NCBI GenBank assembly: GCA_022495995.1
Contig: JAFEMH010007427.1
Span: 26,287-90,286, forward strand
Origin: Adenophora triphylla var. japonica
Lineage: Eukaryota; Streptophyta; Magnoliopsida; Asterales; Campanulaceae
Direction of reading: 5' to 3'
DNA length: 64,000 nt
Shown here: one piece after another, positions 33,842 through 45,335 of the stretch
Layout of the letters: every line of letters starts with the position of its first letter
Position numbering within the stretch: position 1 is the stretch's first letter
Translations under genes and position numbers: made by a program
The notes under the pieces: model-generated
Databases searched by the model: none
What the model was told of the DNA's origin: nothing
Seen by the model: the letters and a program-made list of their open reading frames with translations, nothing else

Positions 33842-34571
33842 TGATGCTGCCTAATAATAATGGTTGGGCCTGATCCAAGTCCAATGGCGAGAGAGTAGAA
33901 AGTAGGCCCAAGGTGAGATAAAACCCAAGAAGAAGACAAAAGTAAAGGTGGCCCAAGGAGGATCATAAGAAAGCGAGATAGGAAGTAACCCGGTAGAGTT
34001 AGTGAGATGGCGGAGGATCAAGGCAGTAATAGCGAGACATTATGAGGCAAGCTGGCGAGATAGCGATAAAGATGAAAGGCGAGATATTATGGTAAGGCGA
34101 TACGAGCCATAGTTAACCTTATCCGGCGAGAGATGGATCCCAATTGATGTTATTCACCAGAGGCGGCATATAAATATCTATGAAGTGGGACCCATTAAAC
34201 GCTTATGCATTGGGATCGGTGATCACGTGTTAAGAGTTTGCTTTTATAAAGGACCAATGGAATGGTGACACGTATAAGGAGGCATGGAACATGAGGAGGT
34301 CACATGCAAGGCACGAGGGAAGGGGTATAAATATGAGAGAAAGGCTTCATTCCAGAGGTACGTTCATTTTACACACACAAACACCTTTCCTACTGTTGTT
34401 TTTTCCCCTCTCTCAAGCAAACACTTATCCTCACGCCGGAGGGGCTTACGCCGGAGCCGCCCCCGGTTTAGTTGACGTTTGATTGTGTGCAGGCGTGAAG
34501 AAGGAGCCACAGATATCCCCGATTGACTACAACGGTTGTGTTGCTGTTTGAGGAAGTTCCTGGCAACATCA
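33842..34571 (+). repeat. 3' LTR of element B
   Basis: Same length as the 5' LTR (730 bp), with two substitutions seen by eye. Ends GGCAACATCA and is followed at once by the second copy of the 70-bp host repeat. Confidence 0.95.
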
Positions 34572-34641
34572 TGTTTTTATTTTTACGTTGTTTTTTGAAG
34601 CATTTTTACATTGTTTGAAGCAATAAAAGTGTATTGATATT
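34572..34641. repeat. 70-bp direct repeat flanking the A+B insertion, right copy
   Basis: Matches 21013-21082 over its full length; host sequence continues with ATTTTTATTTAAAAAATC. Confidence 0.9.
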
Positions 34642-35669
34642 ATTTTTATTTAAAAAATCATATTTATTTTGAGAGAATGCTTTTAAAAAAAATGAAATTT
34701 ACTATGTTATGTAAAGAGGAAAATAAGAGAAGACTATTTCAGAAATGCGGGAGAAGTATGCATTAATCTTTCTTTCTATTTTGAACGAATTTTTCAAATT
34801 GAATTAGTAGATTTAGGTAGGAAAGGGTGACCATTATGTGTGTTCTTACTGCTTATTCGGTACCATGGAACATCCAAGTAAAAAATAGAAATTGTCTTCA
34901 CGCAATTTTTGTGACAACAAACTTTCACTTATCCCTTATGTATTACGGTATGTTCCATCCGCTTTTTTAGGGTTTACGGTTGATCAACACAATCACGAGC
35001 CTTGATCAAACATTAACTTCTTCTGATGACGGCAAAAAAATCGGTTCGTATATGGGTGATAAAGTTAGAGGAAATAGCATCGAATCTTAGCTAATATCTG
35101 CAAAATAGCACGGTGGGGGTTGCCCCGCTATAACCCTCGGGTGTAAAAATCAGTATGCGTATAAGAGTAATTGTATGGAGATAATCTCTAGAGAGTGTAC
35201 TGTAAAGAGAGAGAATTGTAGAAATACCTTTCACCAAGTGGAGGAGGGTTATATATATAGGAGGAGTAAATGTGTCGGTGACATTTTAGGGGGTCCCACC
35301 GTAAGTATTTGATATAAGTATATATGTGGTACATTTGTGTATTATACTGTGTATAAGTGTATGTATAAATATATCAAAAAGTCAGGGTTCATCATTTGCC
35401 CCTTACTCCTAGTGATAATTATTCATGGCCGGAGCGAGGAGTATAATTTTTAGTCGAGTCTAGCTTAAGTATATATTTATGGCCGGAGCTCGTAAGATCG
35501 GCTTGAAGCTTGGATGATAGAGTAGAGTCTCGGAGACTAGAAGCCTAAAGGGAGGCTGGAGGAGTACTGGAGTCTGGGAGTTTGGAGACTCCATTCTTAT
35601 CAACTTTCATATTGAAACAAAAAGGGCGAATATGTCCATTATCAAGGCAATAATGACAGATGTAATGCC
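34642..35669. other. Unassigned DNA with LTR-like features
   Basis: No gene. It contains TATATATATAGGAGGAG (35247-35263) and GGCCGGAGC direct repeats (35427, 35483), which look like part of an LTR on the minus strand, but no matching partner or target duplication is visible. Confidence 0.35.
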
Positions 35670-37378
35670 TTATCCTAAGTTTTTATGACTCAAAATTGGT
35701 TTCTTTTCAGATTTTGAAACCTTACCACCCTCTTTAACAAATTTGGAATTTCCAAAACCTAGACCTGATTTTCCAGTATTACCAATAGACAAAGCTTTAT
35801 CAATTTTCATTTTTCCATTATTCAACTTGGTTAGGGTTCTCTCAGTTTTTTCAAAATCAGTTTTAACCTTTTCAAGTTCTACTTCTTTCTTAGTTACTAG
35901 AACCTCAAGCTTAGCAATTGAATTATTTTGATTGTCATTTTCTTTTGAAAGCTTAACATTCTCATTTTCACATACATAAAGTTTTTCAATGAGAACTTTG
36001 TTTACCTTCGTCATTACCTTAATTTTATCCATACGTTTCATCCAATCAACATGCAGCCCCTTATAGGTCTCAAAGAGTTCTTCATATGAGATGTCACGAC
36101 CTTTATCATCGAAATCTCCTTTTATAGAGAAACAATTGAAGGTCTGCTCGGATGTGAGTTCAGATATGTACACATCTGTATCCACATCCATCTCCAGATC
36201 ATCAGCTTTAGAAAATACTTCTTTATTTGTACCTACAGTGTAGGCATTAAAACAGACAGATGAAGATTCAATCACAGAGATGTTATCAAATACTTCATCA
36301 TCCTCGCTATTACTCAGAGTAGCAGTGTAACTCATTCCATTTTTCTTAAGTGTGTTATCACACTCATTAGTAAATTGATCATACCCACAACATGCCCTAC
36401 ATTGCATAGATTCAAGAATTTTCTTGTTATCAAAACTTTTCTTTTTTGAATCCCTCATCAGGATTATTTTCATGTTTTTCTAAATCATGAGAGGCGTTTC
36501 TAGGAACCTTGTTTCTCCTTTTGTTATTCAGAATTAAATTGAATTTCTTGGTGATTACATCCACATCATCTTCCTCAAGATTAGACTCATCAATTTCAGA
36601 GAAAAGGTAAGCTATTTCTTTTGGAATAGCTGCAGAACTTTTAAGGTCAATACTTATTGCCTTGTTCTTTGATTGAGCTTCAAGATTAAGTTCAAAAATA
36701 GTTAGGACTCTAACAATTTTTTCCAAACCTACAGTGTTGATGTCATGAGTTTCTTCAATGAAAACAACCTTGATATTAAACCTTTAAGGCAAAGTCCTTA
36801 AGATTTTACTGACTAATCTAACATTTGAAATGGACTCTCCTATACTAGTACATTCATTGGAGATTTCATGAATTTTAGCAGCATGATAGACAATATCTTT
36901 AGACTCTTTCATTCTTAAGATTTCAAATTTATCCATTAAAAATCTAAGTCTAGTTGATTTGACACTAGATATACCCTCATATTGCATTTGCAAAATATCC
37001 CATGCCTCTTTGGCCACACTTTTATTTGTGATTAACTTGTACATATTTCTAGTAAAATGGCTGAAAATAGCACCCATGACATTAGTGTTGTAATTAGCAG
37101 AAATAAGTTCATAAAGGGTCTAATTTGCCTAAGGTTTTCTTTCAAAAATTGACTCACCACTACGACACTACCTGATACAGGTTTTTTTTTCCACCGTGGG
37201 TGGTTGCCATGCAACAAGGATACTAATCCATGCTCTTTTATCAATTGATTTGATTTAGTTACGCATTTTAGATTTTCAAAAGGAATAATTAGTACCATCC
37301 AAAACTGAAGGTTTGTTTTGATGATTTTGACATTCCATTATTACTACACTTTCTGGATCAACACTCAGTAATGTCGAG
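35670..37378 (-). pseudogene. SIRE-like Ty1/copia gag, broken
   Basis: Read on the minus strand from 37300 down to 35670 in several frames. The N-terminal part has the capsid (UBN2-type) segment KEAWDILQMQYEG, SSVKSTRLRFL and ISNECTSIGESIS (36784-37077). The middle (36430-36726) is acidic and basic. The last ORF (35670-36473, 267 codons) starts just before a degraded zinc knuckle (CRACCGYDQFTNEC, the His replaced) and ends with a long coiled coil and a Lys/Gly-rich tail. Frameshifts separate the three parts. No protease or RT follows at lower coordinates, so the element is truncated 3' of gag. Confidence 0.75.
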
Positions 37379-37395
37379 AGTTGACTCTGATACCA
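37379..37395 (-). other. Primer-binding site (initiator tRNA-Met type)
   Basis: TGGTATCAGAGTCAACT on the minus strand, the usual copia primer site complementary to tRNA-iMet, between gag and the LTR. Confidence 0.85.
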
Positions 37396-37397
37396 AT

Positions 37398-38219
37398 TGA
37401 AAGTTTAGTGTAGCTAGAAAATCAGATTTCAACAGAATAGCCTACAGATGTGAGTCAAAACTGTCCACACATCTAAAAATATGCAGCGAAATAAAAGTAA
37501 TAAAAATAACACAAAGGTTTAAATATTTACTGGTTCTGACCCAGCAAACAATGCTTATGCCTAAAAAGAATTTTACTATTAAAATATCCGTTTTACAGAA
37601 TAAAAACCTAACTAGTGAAATTAGAAAATATGAAAATATTAAAAACAAAGATTGTGATCTTAAGAAAGTAATTTCTATGCTGAACAAGCAGCAAAACTAA
37701 AGTGGGAATACAACTTAACAATCAAATACTTTGCACGAAAATAGATGTGAGTCGAAATGTGAGACACATCTCCGCGCACATCCAAAGACAGCTATTTTGA
37801 AAAATCTTCTCACAAATTTCTGAAATTTCTCTATGTATTTTGCTCTGTGAGAATCTATATTTTTGATCTTAGAAGAGCCGCATATATATAGTATATCAAG
37901 AGTACTGCACAATAAAGAGATAACCAATAGAAAAAGAAATTGTTATCTATTGTTAAAGTTTGTTATCTTTTAAGGAAACATAATATAATATATGTACAAC
38001 TCTATATAATCTATAAATTAGGTAATAAAATATATATAAATATATACATATTTATCTAGTTTCAGATTACATAATCAATATTGATACAATTCTAATTTGA
38101 CTAAGAAAATCTTTTTAATTGAAAAATTAATTTTAAAGAAAGGCATAAATTTTGTATGTTTGAAAAATATATTTTGACCAAATTCTAAAGTACTAATCGT
38201 ACTCCTCCCCTTTTGTACA
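37398..38219 (-). repeat. 5' LTR of the SIRE-like copia element
   Basis: On the minus strand it ends ACTTTCA two bases before the primer site. The start is placed at TGTACAAAAGGGGAGGAG (38219) by the TG rule; this outer boundary is a guess. A TATATATATGCGGC box lies at 37869-37884. Confidence 0.55.
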
Positions 38220-38550
38220 GCCCACACTTGCTCAATTTTTTTTATTTTGAGATTAACAAGTTGAGATTGGTTCTACATGGGGTCTAATAAATGTTGACCA
38301 TTAATTACAAAATAGCATGACATATCTCATTGTGTAACAGAGTAGAGTCGAAAGTCCAAACGCAGTTTCAAATAATCGAACCATTTTTAGCAAGTACTTG
38401 GGAATGGTCATGGCTGACACTTGAAATCACGCGCTTGAAGTGAAGGTAGGAAAGATCCCATAATACTGGCATGCAAATAACAACAGAACGTGTATGGGGA
38501 GGCTTTTCAGGACTAAATCGGGTCAACAGTCAAATACTGTTAAAACACTA
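38220..38550. other. Intergenic DNA
   Basis: No gene or element end recognised. Confidence 0.5.
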
Positions 38551-38815
38551 CTCCCTCTGTCCCATATTTACGTGTACACTTTTTATTTTGGGCGTCCCAA
38601 ATTTACGTGCACATTTCCTAAAATGGAAATGAATCTTTACTATTCCCTTCACTCATTCTCTCTCCTACATTATTTTAATACTCACAACACCATTATAATT
38701 TACTATTCACTCAACTCATTCTCTCTCCTATTTTATTTTCACACTCACAACACTTTCAATATAATACTCTCTCGTGAAAAATCAAACTAGGCACTAAAAT
38801 CAGGAAAGGAGGGAG
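38551..38815. mobile_element. MITE (CTCCCTCTGTCCC type)
   Basis: Ends CTCCCTCTGTCCC and GGAGGGAG, flanked by TA on both sides (38549-38550, 38816-38817), consistent with a Stowaway-like insertion. The inside has two copies of CTCATTCTCTCTCCTA. Confidence 0.8.
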
Positions 38816-38992
38816 TATTTTGCTTTTCTGTTATGGAGGAGATTGGGCCTTGTTTTGGGGGAATTTGAAAAAGGCGCCGCTTAACTATTTCCATTTCGCC
38901 GCCCGATCGAAAAATCCGCAACAGACCATTCAATTTTTGCCATATCATCTCTATGTTTGACGTGACATTTTCTATTCTAGTCTTTCCATTTG

Positions 38993-39484
38993 GAGTGCGT
39001 CTGCTGAGAAACGCGTTTCTCCATAACTACTGGAGTAAACGCTGCTTTTCATAAATGTAGTTCTTTACATTCGATAAACTTAAAAAAAACTCAAGGCCAA
39101 GACCAAAAGCTTCCTGGATATCCGTAAGCTTTGCATTTGATAGCCGTAAGCTTTGCGGTTGATATCCGTGCTTTGTATTTGATAAAGCTAGGAAAAGATG
39201 TGAAATGTATATCCGTAAACCTGTTAGGTGCATATCCGTAAAACCGTTAGGTGCATATCCGTAAATGTGTTAGGGCATATCCAGAAATTGCTATTGAAGG
39301 TTTTGGATATCAGAACCTTCAAATGTATATCCAGAAACATTTTGAAGGTTTCTGGATATTCATTTGAAGGTTTCTGGATATCACTTTCATAGGTTTCTGG
39401 CTATCTAGCTCATTGTCGCGCGACATGTCGGGACCCGTTTCTCCATAACTTATGGAGAAACGCGTTTCTCCCTAGATTTTTGTG
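38993..39484. mobile_element. 492-bp Mutator-type MITE with internal repeats
   Basis: The 9-bp target duplication TTCCATTTG is at 38984-38992 and 39485-39493. Inverted ends both contain GAGAAACGCGTTTCTCCATA. The interior is built of repeated TATCCGTAA...TTAGGTGCATATCCGTAA units and inverted TTTCTGGATAT/ATATCCAGAAA units. Same family as 42301-42451 (GAGAAAC-N2-GTTTCTCC core). Confidence 0.8.
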
Positions 39485-39544
39485 TTCCATTTGCCCAAGA
39501 GTAGAGATAGCCGTTTGAATGTATAACCATGACTCAAGATTATA

Positions 39545-39832
39545 CTCCCTCCGTCCCAATATAAATGTCCTAAAATGAGTTTGATATGGAAATTAAGGAA
39601 AGTGAGGTAGGAAAGAGAAAAAATTTAAATATTGTGAGTATGAAAAATTAAATAGGAGAGAGAATGAGTGAAAAGAATAGTTAGGAGAGAAAATGTTGTG
39701 AGTGTAAAAGTAAAATAGAAGAGAGAATGAGTGGGTGAAATAGTAAAAAAAACTTTTCTTTTTTGGGTTGAGACATTTTAAATGGAACGCCCAAAATAAA
39801 AAGTTGAGACATTTAGATTGGAACGGAGGGAG
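39545..39832. mobile_element. MITE (CTCCCTCCGTCCC type)
   Basis: CTCCCTCCGTCCCAATATAA at the left and GGAACGGAGGGAG at the right, flanked by TA, and more widely by the 10-bp direct repeat CAAGATTATA (39535-39544, 39835-39844). Confidence 0.85.
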
Positions 39833-39943
39833 TACAAGATTATACGTATATTTTTATTTATCATATTGCATATCATAATTAATGTTGGTGATTTTAGTAT
39901 CATCAACTTATTTTTTTGTAATGGTGATTTACTAAGAGATCAA

Positions 39944-40624
39944 TGTGATTCGTATTAGACTCGGATACGAGTAAGAGAAAGTGTGGAGTACACACTCGTT
40001 TGAGCTAAAACGAAGTCAACCTCGATAAAGAAGTAAAAGTTAAAGGGTAGCACATTTTGTGATGTGCTCTGAGCAGAGTCCTTGACTCGGCCGAGCGCAG
40101 CTTAGCAAATTGGCCAAAGTTTCGGAGCTGTCTTGCTCGGCCGAGGCTTGTGCTCGCTCTGGCCAAGAAGAACAACACGGCCGCGTTAGCCATAAGACAC
40201 TACTAAGCAGCTGAGACTTCATAAGACATGTGTGCTCTACCGAGCGAGTCCTCGACTCGGCCGAACAGTTCTCCCGAACAAAGCCAATTCTAAATGAAAA
40301 GACACATCTCTTGGCTAAAGTCATGTCTTTTGGTTATACCTTTTAACTAATACCTCTCCATCTGTATATATACAGGGATTGATCTCAGTTGTACGTACAT
40401 GAAAAACACAAGTAATACAACAATAACAAAAGCAACACAATTCTCAAGTTTTGATTTGTTCTCTTTGCCTAGAAAACAAATTGCGTGATTGTCTTATCCC
40501 AATAAAGATTTTGTGTAACCCAGGCATTAAGGGTCGAAATACTTTATTCGGAAAGTGGATTATACACGATTCAATCACATATCCGGCCTCTATATCAAGA
40601 TCAAGACCCTATATTTCCCCTACA
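39944..40624 (+). mobile_element. Copia-type solo LTR
   Basis: TGTGATTCGT ... CCCCTACA, 681 bp, flanked by ATCAA and ATTAA (four of five bases match). The end CCCTACA is typical of copia LTRs but no primer site follows. It contains CTCGGCCGAG motifs at several places and a TATATATAC box near 40366. Confidence 0.65.
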
Positions 40625-40700
40625 ATTAATTCAATGTTTATATATAAATGATGATGTTATAGTGATATCAATTCTAATAACTTATAACAGTTAAATTATA

Positions 40701-40972
40701 CTCCCTTCGTCCCGCTACAAATTACACACTTTCCTTTTTGGGCGTCCCGCTACAAATTATACACTTTCTAAAATGGCAAAGAATCTTTACTATTCCCTCC
40801 ACTCATTCTCTCTCCTACATTATTTTAATACTCACAACACCATTATAATTTACTATTTCCTCCACTCATTCTCTCTCCTATTTTACTTTTACACTCACAA
40901 CATTTATATCATTATTTTTTTCCTTAATCCACGCGTGTAAAGTAACTGTATAATTTCTAATGGGACGAAGGG
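40701..40972. mobile_element. MITE (CTCCCTTCGTCCC type)
   Basis: Ends CTCCCTTCGTCCCG and GGGACGAAGGG flanked by TA. The interior shares CTCATTCTCTCTCCTACATT with the MITE at 38551, so both are one family. Confidence 0.8.
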
Positions 40973-41959
40973 TAATATATGATACACAATGTGATACATG
41001 ATACATATAAAAGTGATAAAAATGATTTCCTTTCGTTTCATTTTGAACTAATCCAATTTAAATGGCATGTCATACTTCGTTAAATCAAAATAAAATAAAA
41101 TGCAAACTGTCAAACTCAAGAGGGATGATAATATTTGTCGGTCAACAACAACAAAATTTTTGTCCAAAATATTTCAATTCTCCTGATAATATTAAAAAAA
41201 TAATTATTTATTGTATTTTAAATGGTTTATTTATATCATTTCTTAGATTTCGATAAGTTAATTATTTTTTTATAAGATTTTAATGAAAGTTCGATTTGAC
41301 CATCAAAATTAAAACTATATTATTTTTATCAGAGATGTGAAGATAAATAACTGCAGCAAAAAGTTGCATTTTAAGATAAACAATACTATTAGAGAGGGCT
41401 AAAATTTAATCAGTTCAAAAGCACGAGGTTACAGACTCATAGTTGGAGCATTACGCAGTATGTTTTTGACTTAGGACTAGGCGTTTATACAAGTGGATCC
41501 ATGCATGTATTCATGCCATTTATTTTGCACATTTGACCCCCACATTACATGTACAAATTGACATCATATACTACGTACTCCTTTTTTTGACTCACAAGTT
41601 ACCTGGTCTATATTAATGTACAAATTGACATCATATACTACGTACTCCTTTTGACTCACAAGTTACTCTGTCTATTTTTAATAGTAACTAGTATAACACA
41701 CATACGTTTGAATACGTTTGAACGTACAACCAACAAACTTTTAATAAATAACATGAATTAAATTAAAAGAGTTGTTATAACTATCTCATTTATTTGCATA
41801 ATGTTATTAAATGAAAATTATCTCATTCATGAGTAATTAATATTATCAACAATTTTTTTTTATTAATTCATATCTTTTAAAATAGTATTTTTTGTATAAT
41901 CTTATAAAGTCATGCTCTGTATTATCTAGCTAAGATTATATTTAAAAAAAATATCATAA
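40973..41959. other. Intergenic DNA
   Basis: AT-rich with no gene; contains the 67-bp tandem duplication at 41549. Confidence 0.5.
41549..41680. repeat. 67-bp tandem duplication
   Basis: Two copies starting ATGTACAAATTGACATCATA at 41549 and 41616, both running through ACTACGTACTCC and GACTCACAAGTTAC. Confidence 0.9.
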
Positions 41960-42032
41960 AGTTTTTTTATTGTTTGAAGATTTTAGAGACAATTTCGGTG
42001 TTCGTTCTCCTCCAGTTTTGATTGCGGGAAAG

Positions 42033-42245
42033 TGTTAGAATATATCTTCTTTTATAATAGGAAGATATCTTATTGTTAGTATATATATATTGTGAATAGT
42101 TATCATTGTAATATGGGATAGGGATTGAGTATCTCTAGATTAGTTTGTTAGCTTAGTTACCTAATTTACTTGGGCTCTCTCGATTGTAATTATAAATACA
42201 GTTTGTAAATGAAGTATTTTCATCAATACTCTTACGGCTTATTTC
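42033..42245 (+). repeat. First LTR of copia element E
   Basis: TGTTAGAATATATCTTC... shares AGGAAGATATCTTATTGTTA, GTGAATAGTTATCATTGTA and TTAGTTACCTAATTTACTTG with the second LTR. The 3' boundary is not certain. Confidence 0.65.
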
Positions 42246-42300
42246 AATTTGAGCACTAAACAATGAATCAATGTAGGTAATGGCTCTTCTATTCTAATTA

Positions 42301-42451
42301 GAGCAAGTTTTGGGAGAAACTAGTTTCTCCATAAATTATAAAAAGTTTACTTTTTTTCTACTTGCAAGTAGTTAGCGAATATTTAGGAACAGTTTATAAA
42401 ACAGGACTTTCTATATTTTATGCAGAAACTAGTTTCCCCCAAAATCTTGTG
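42301..42451. mobile_element. 151-bp Mutator-type MITE in copia E
   Basis: The 9-bp target duplication TTCTAATTA is at 42292-42300 and 42452-42460. Inverted ends read AAGTTTTGGGAGAAACTAG at the left and CTAGTTTCCCCCAAAATCTT at the right. Confidence 0.85.
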
Positions 42452-42474
42452 TTCTAATTATTGGTTATGATCAT

Positions 42475-43170
42475 ACTAGATTATCTCCCCCCTTTCCGTC
42501 TTTATCCCTTCGTAAAGATCTTCATGCTCCGAATATTGTTAAGAATTTAGTTTATTTTCGTAAATTCACAACTGATAATTTGGTCACCGTTGAATTTGAT
42601 CCGTTTGTTTTTTCTGTGACATGGAGACCTTTATCCAATCACAAATAATTCGACCGTTTCTTCTTCAACCTTTATTGCATTATCATCTAGTTTATGGCAC
42701 GAGAGGTTTGGCCATCCTAGCGCACCAATCGTGGAGTCTTATAGAAAGAATAAATTGATAGAATGTAGGAGATCAAATAATTCATATATTTGTCATTCTT
42801 GTTCTCTTGGCAAACACATTAGACTTTCTTTTGTTTTTTCAAATTCTACGACTTTATTGCCTTTTGATATTATTCATAGTGATTTATGGATTTCTCCTGT
42901 TTTGAGTTCATCCGGACATCGTTACTATGTCTTATTTTTAGATGATTATTCCAAATTTTTGTGAGTGTTTCCTATTGCTAACAAATCGGATGTGTATTCC
43001 GTTTTCCTTTCATTTTGAGCTTATATATGGACTTAGTTTGAACGTGACATTAAAACTATTCAATGTGATTATAACCGAGAGTTCGATAATAAGCAATTTT
43101 GGGAATTTTGTAAACAACATGGTTTGTCGTTCCGTCTTTCGTGTCCTTATATATAATTATTCTCAAAATG
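42475..43170 (+). pseudogene. Copia E: protease end, GAG-pre-integrase and integrase N-terminal half
   Basis: Reading frames with stops give LHAPNIVKNLVYFRKF, then WHERFGHPS and CHSCSLGKHIRL (the HHCC finger), then the integrase core start IHSDLWISPV with the first catalytic Asp and, after a frameshift, CDYNREFDNKQFWEFCKQHG around the second Asp. The coding is cut at 43170 by CACTA-2 and resumes at 47690. Non-functional. Confidence 0.8.
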
Positions 43171-43452
43171 CACTACTACATTTCTGACCTAATGTAACGC
43201 ATCTAATGCATCTAATGTAACGCCACGAGCTAATGTAACGCATCTAATGCAACGCCAGAGCTAATGTAACGCATCTAATGCAACGCCAGAGCTAATGTAA
43301 CGGCTAATGCAACGCCAGAGCTAATGTAACGCACCTAATGCAACGCCAGAGCTAATGTAACACATCTAATGTAACGCCAGAGCTAATGTAACGAGTCTAA
43401 TGCAACGCCAAAATCCTAATGTAACGCCTAAATTACTAATGCAACGCCAAAA
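43171..43452. repeat. Left TIR and subterminal repeats of CACTA-2
   Basis: TIR followed by alternating CTAATGTAACGC and CTAATGCAACGCCAGAG units in one orientation; the same motifs occur inverted at 47398-47689. Confidence 0.9.
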
Positions 43453-43454
43453 TC

Positions 43455-45335
43455 CTATAACCTATACCATATACCCTATACCCTACACTATACCCTATAA
43501 CCTATATCCTATATCCTATACCCTATACCACTATACCTTATACCACATACACTATACACTATACCATATACCACATGCCCTATGCCTATACAATATACCC
43601 TATAACCTATATCCTATACTCACATACCTTATACCTTATACCACATACCCTATACACTATACCATATACCCTATACACTATACCTATACCATATACCATA
43701 TACCATATACCATATACCATATACCCTCCTATATCCTATACCACATACCTTATACCTTATACCCTATACCACATACCTATACACCTATACCATACCCTAT
43801 ACACTATATCATATACCCTATATCCTATACCCTATACCACATGCCACTATACATTATACCTATAACCTATATCCTATAGGGTATAGGATATAGGGTATAC
43901 TAAACCTATAGGTATAGGGTATACCCTATAGGTATACCCTATGTAGGTATGTATATAGGATATGTGGCATGTAGATATAGGTATACCCTATAGGGTATAG
44001 GGTATAGGGTATAGGGCATATGGTATAGGGTATACCCTATAGGATACATGGTATAGGATATAGGGTATAGAGTATAAGGTATAGGGCATAGGGCATAGGG
44101 TATACCCTATAGGGTATAGGGTATACCCTATAAGGTATAGGGTATAGGGTATACCTTATAGGATATAGGTGTATAGGTATAGGGTATGTATAGGTATACC
44201 CTATATAGGGTATAGGGTATAGTGGTATACATCCTATAGGGTATAGTGGTATAGTGGTATACCCTATGTGGTATAGGATACCCCTATAGGATATAGCATA
44301 AAGTATACCCTATAGTGGTATGGTATAGGGCGTAGGGTATAGTGGTATACATGGGTATAGGGTTATACCTTATAGGTTATACCCTATAGGGTATAACCTA
44401 TACCCTATACCCTATACACTATACCCTATACCCTATACCCTCTAGGGTATAGGGCATAGGGTATAGGGTATAGGGTTATACCCTATAGGGTATACCCTAT
44501 AGGGTATACCCACCCTATAGGGTATAGGGTATACCCTATAGGGTATATCCTTTAGGGTATAGGGTATAGGGTATACCCTATAGGGTATAGAGTATAGGGT
44601 ATAGGGTATGCCCTATAGGGTATAGGGTATAGGGTATAGGTATACCTACTATACCTATAAATTTACTATAAACTTTATGATAGGTATCTACATAGGATAT
44701 AGAGGCGTAGGGTATAGGGTATACCACATAGGGTATAGGGTATACCACCATACCACTATGGGAAAATATACCCTTTGCCACAGGGTATAGGGTATAGGGT
44801 ATGCCCTATAGGGTATACCCTATAGGATATAGGGCATAGGGTATAGGGTATAGGGTATACCCTATAGGGTATAGGGTATAGGGTATAGGGTATATCCTAT
44901 AGGGTATAGGGTATACCCTATAGGGTATAGGATATAGGGCATAGGGTATAGGGTATACCTTATAGGGTATAGGGTATAGGGTATACTATATACCCTATAG
45001 GGTATAGGGTATACCCTATACCATATGCCCTATACCATATGGTATAGGGTATACCCTATAGGGTATAGGGTATACCCTATAGGATATAGGGTATAGAATA
45101 TAGGGTATAGGGTATAAGGTATAGGGCATAGGGCATATGGTATAGGGTATACCCTATAGGGTATATGGTATAAGGTATAGGGCATATGGCATATGTTATA
45201 TGGTATACCCTATAGGGTATAGTGTATAGGGTATAGGGTATAGGGTATAGGATATACCCTATAGGGTATAGGGTATAGAGTATAGGGTATAAGGTATAGA
45301 GTATAGAGTTTATGGTATATGAGGTTTAGGGTATG
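43455..45335. repeat. TATAGGG/CCCTATA array with strand switch
   Basis: About 1.9 kb of heptamer-like CCCTATA units. They run mainly C-rich up to about 43880 and mainly G-rich (GGGTATA) after it, with many 14-bp palindromic joins (TATACCCTATAGGGTATA). The unit differs from the plant telomere repeat TTTAGGG by one base. ORFs here (43400-43879) are low-complexity artefacts. Confidence 0.92.

Larger units (their letters stand above)
21368..34571 (+). mobile_element. Young Tat-lineage Ty3/gypsy retrotransposon (element B)
   Basis: 13.2 kb with two 730-bp LTRs (21368-22097, 33842-34571) that differ at two positions that I see (a G/C change in AAACGGTTATG, and GAG/CAG in AGCCAGAGAT). A tRNA-Glu-type primer site follows the 5' LTR and a purine tract precedes the 3' LTR. 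Sense genes encode gag, protease, RT, two RNase H domains and integrase; an antisense spliced gene fills the region between pol and the 3' LTR. The second RNase H-like domain and the antisense ORF are known marks of the Tat lineage (Retand/Grande type). The pol frame is broken at two places. Confidence 0.9.

Noticed and set aside
43400..43879. ORFs rich in Tyr-Pro-Ile-Thr
   Set aside because: Products of the CCCTATA array in CACTA-2.
43455..45335. Interstitial telomere or true telomere
   Set aside because: The unit is TATAGGG, not TTTAGGG, and the array lies inside a transposon with intact ends and target duplication.
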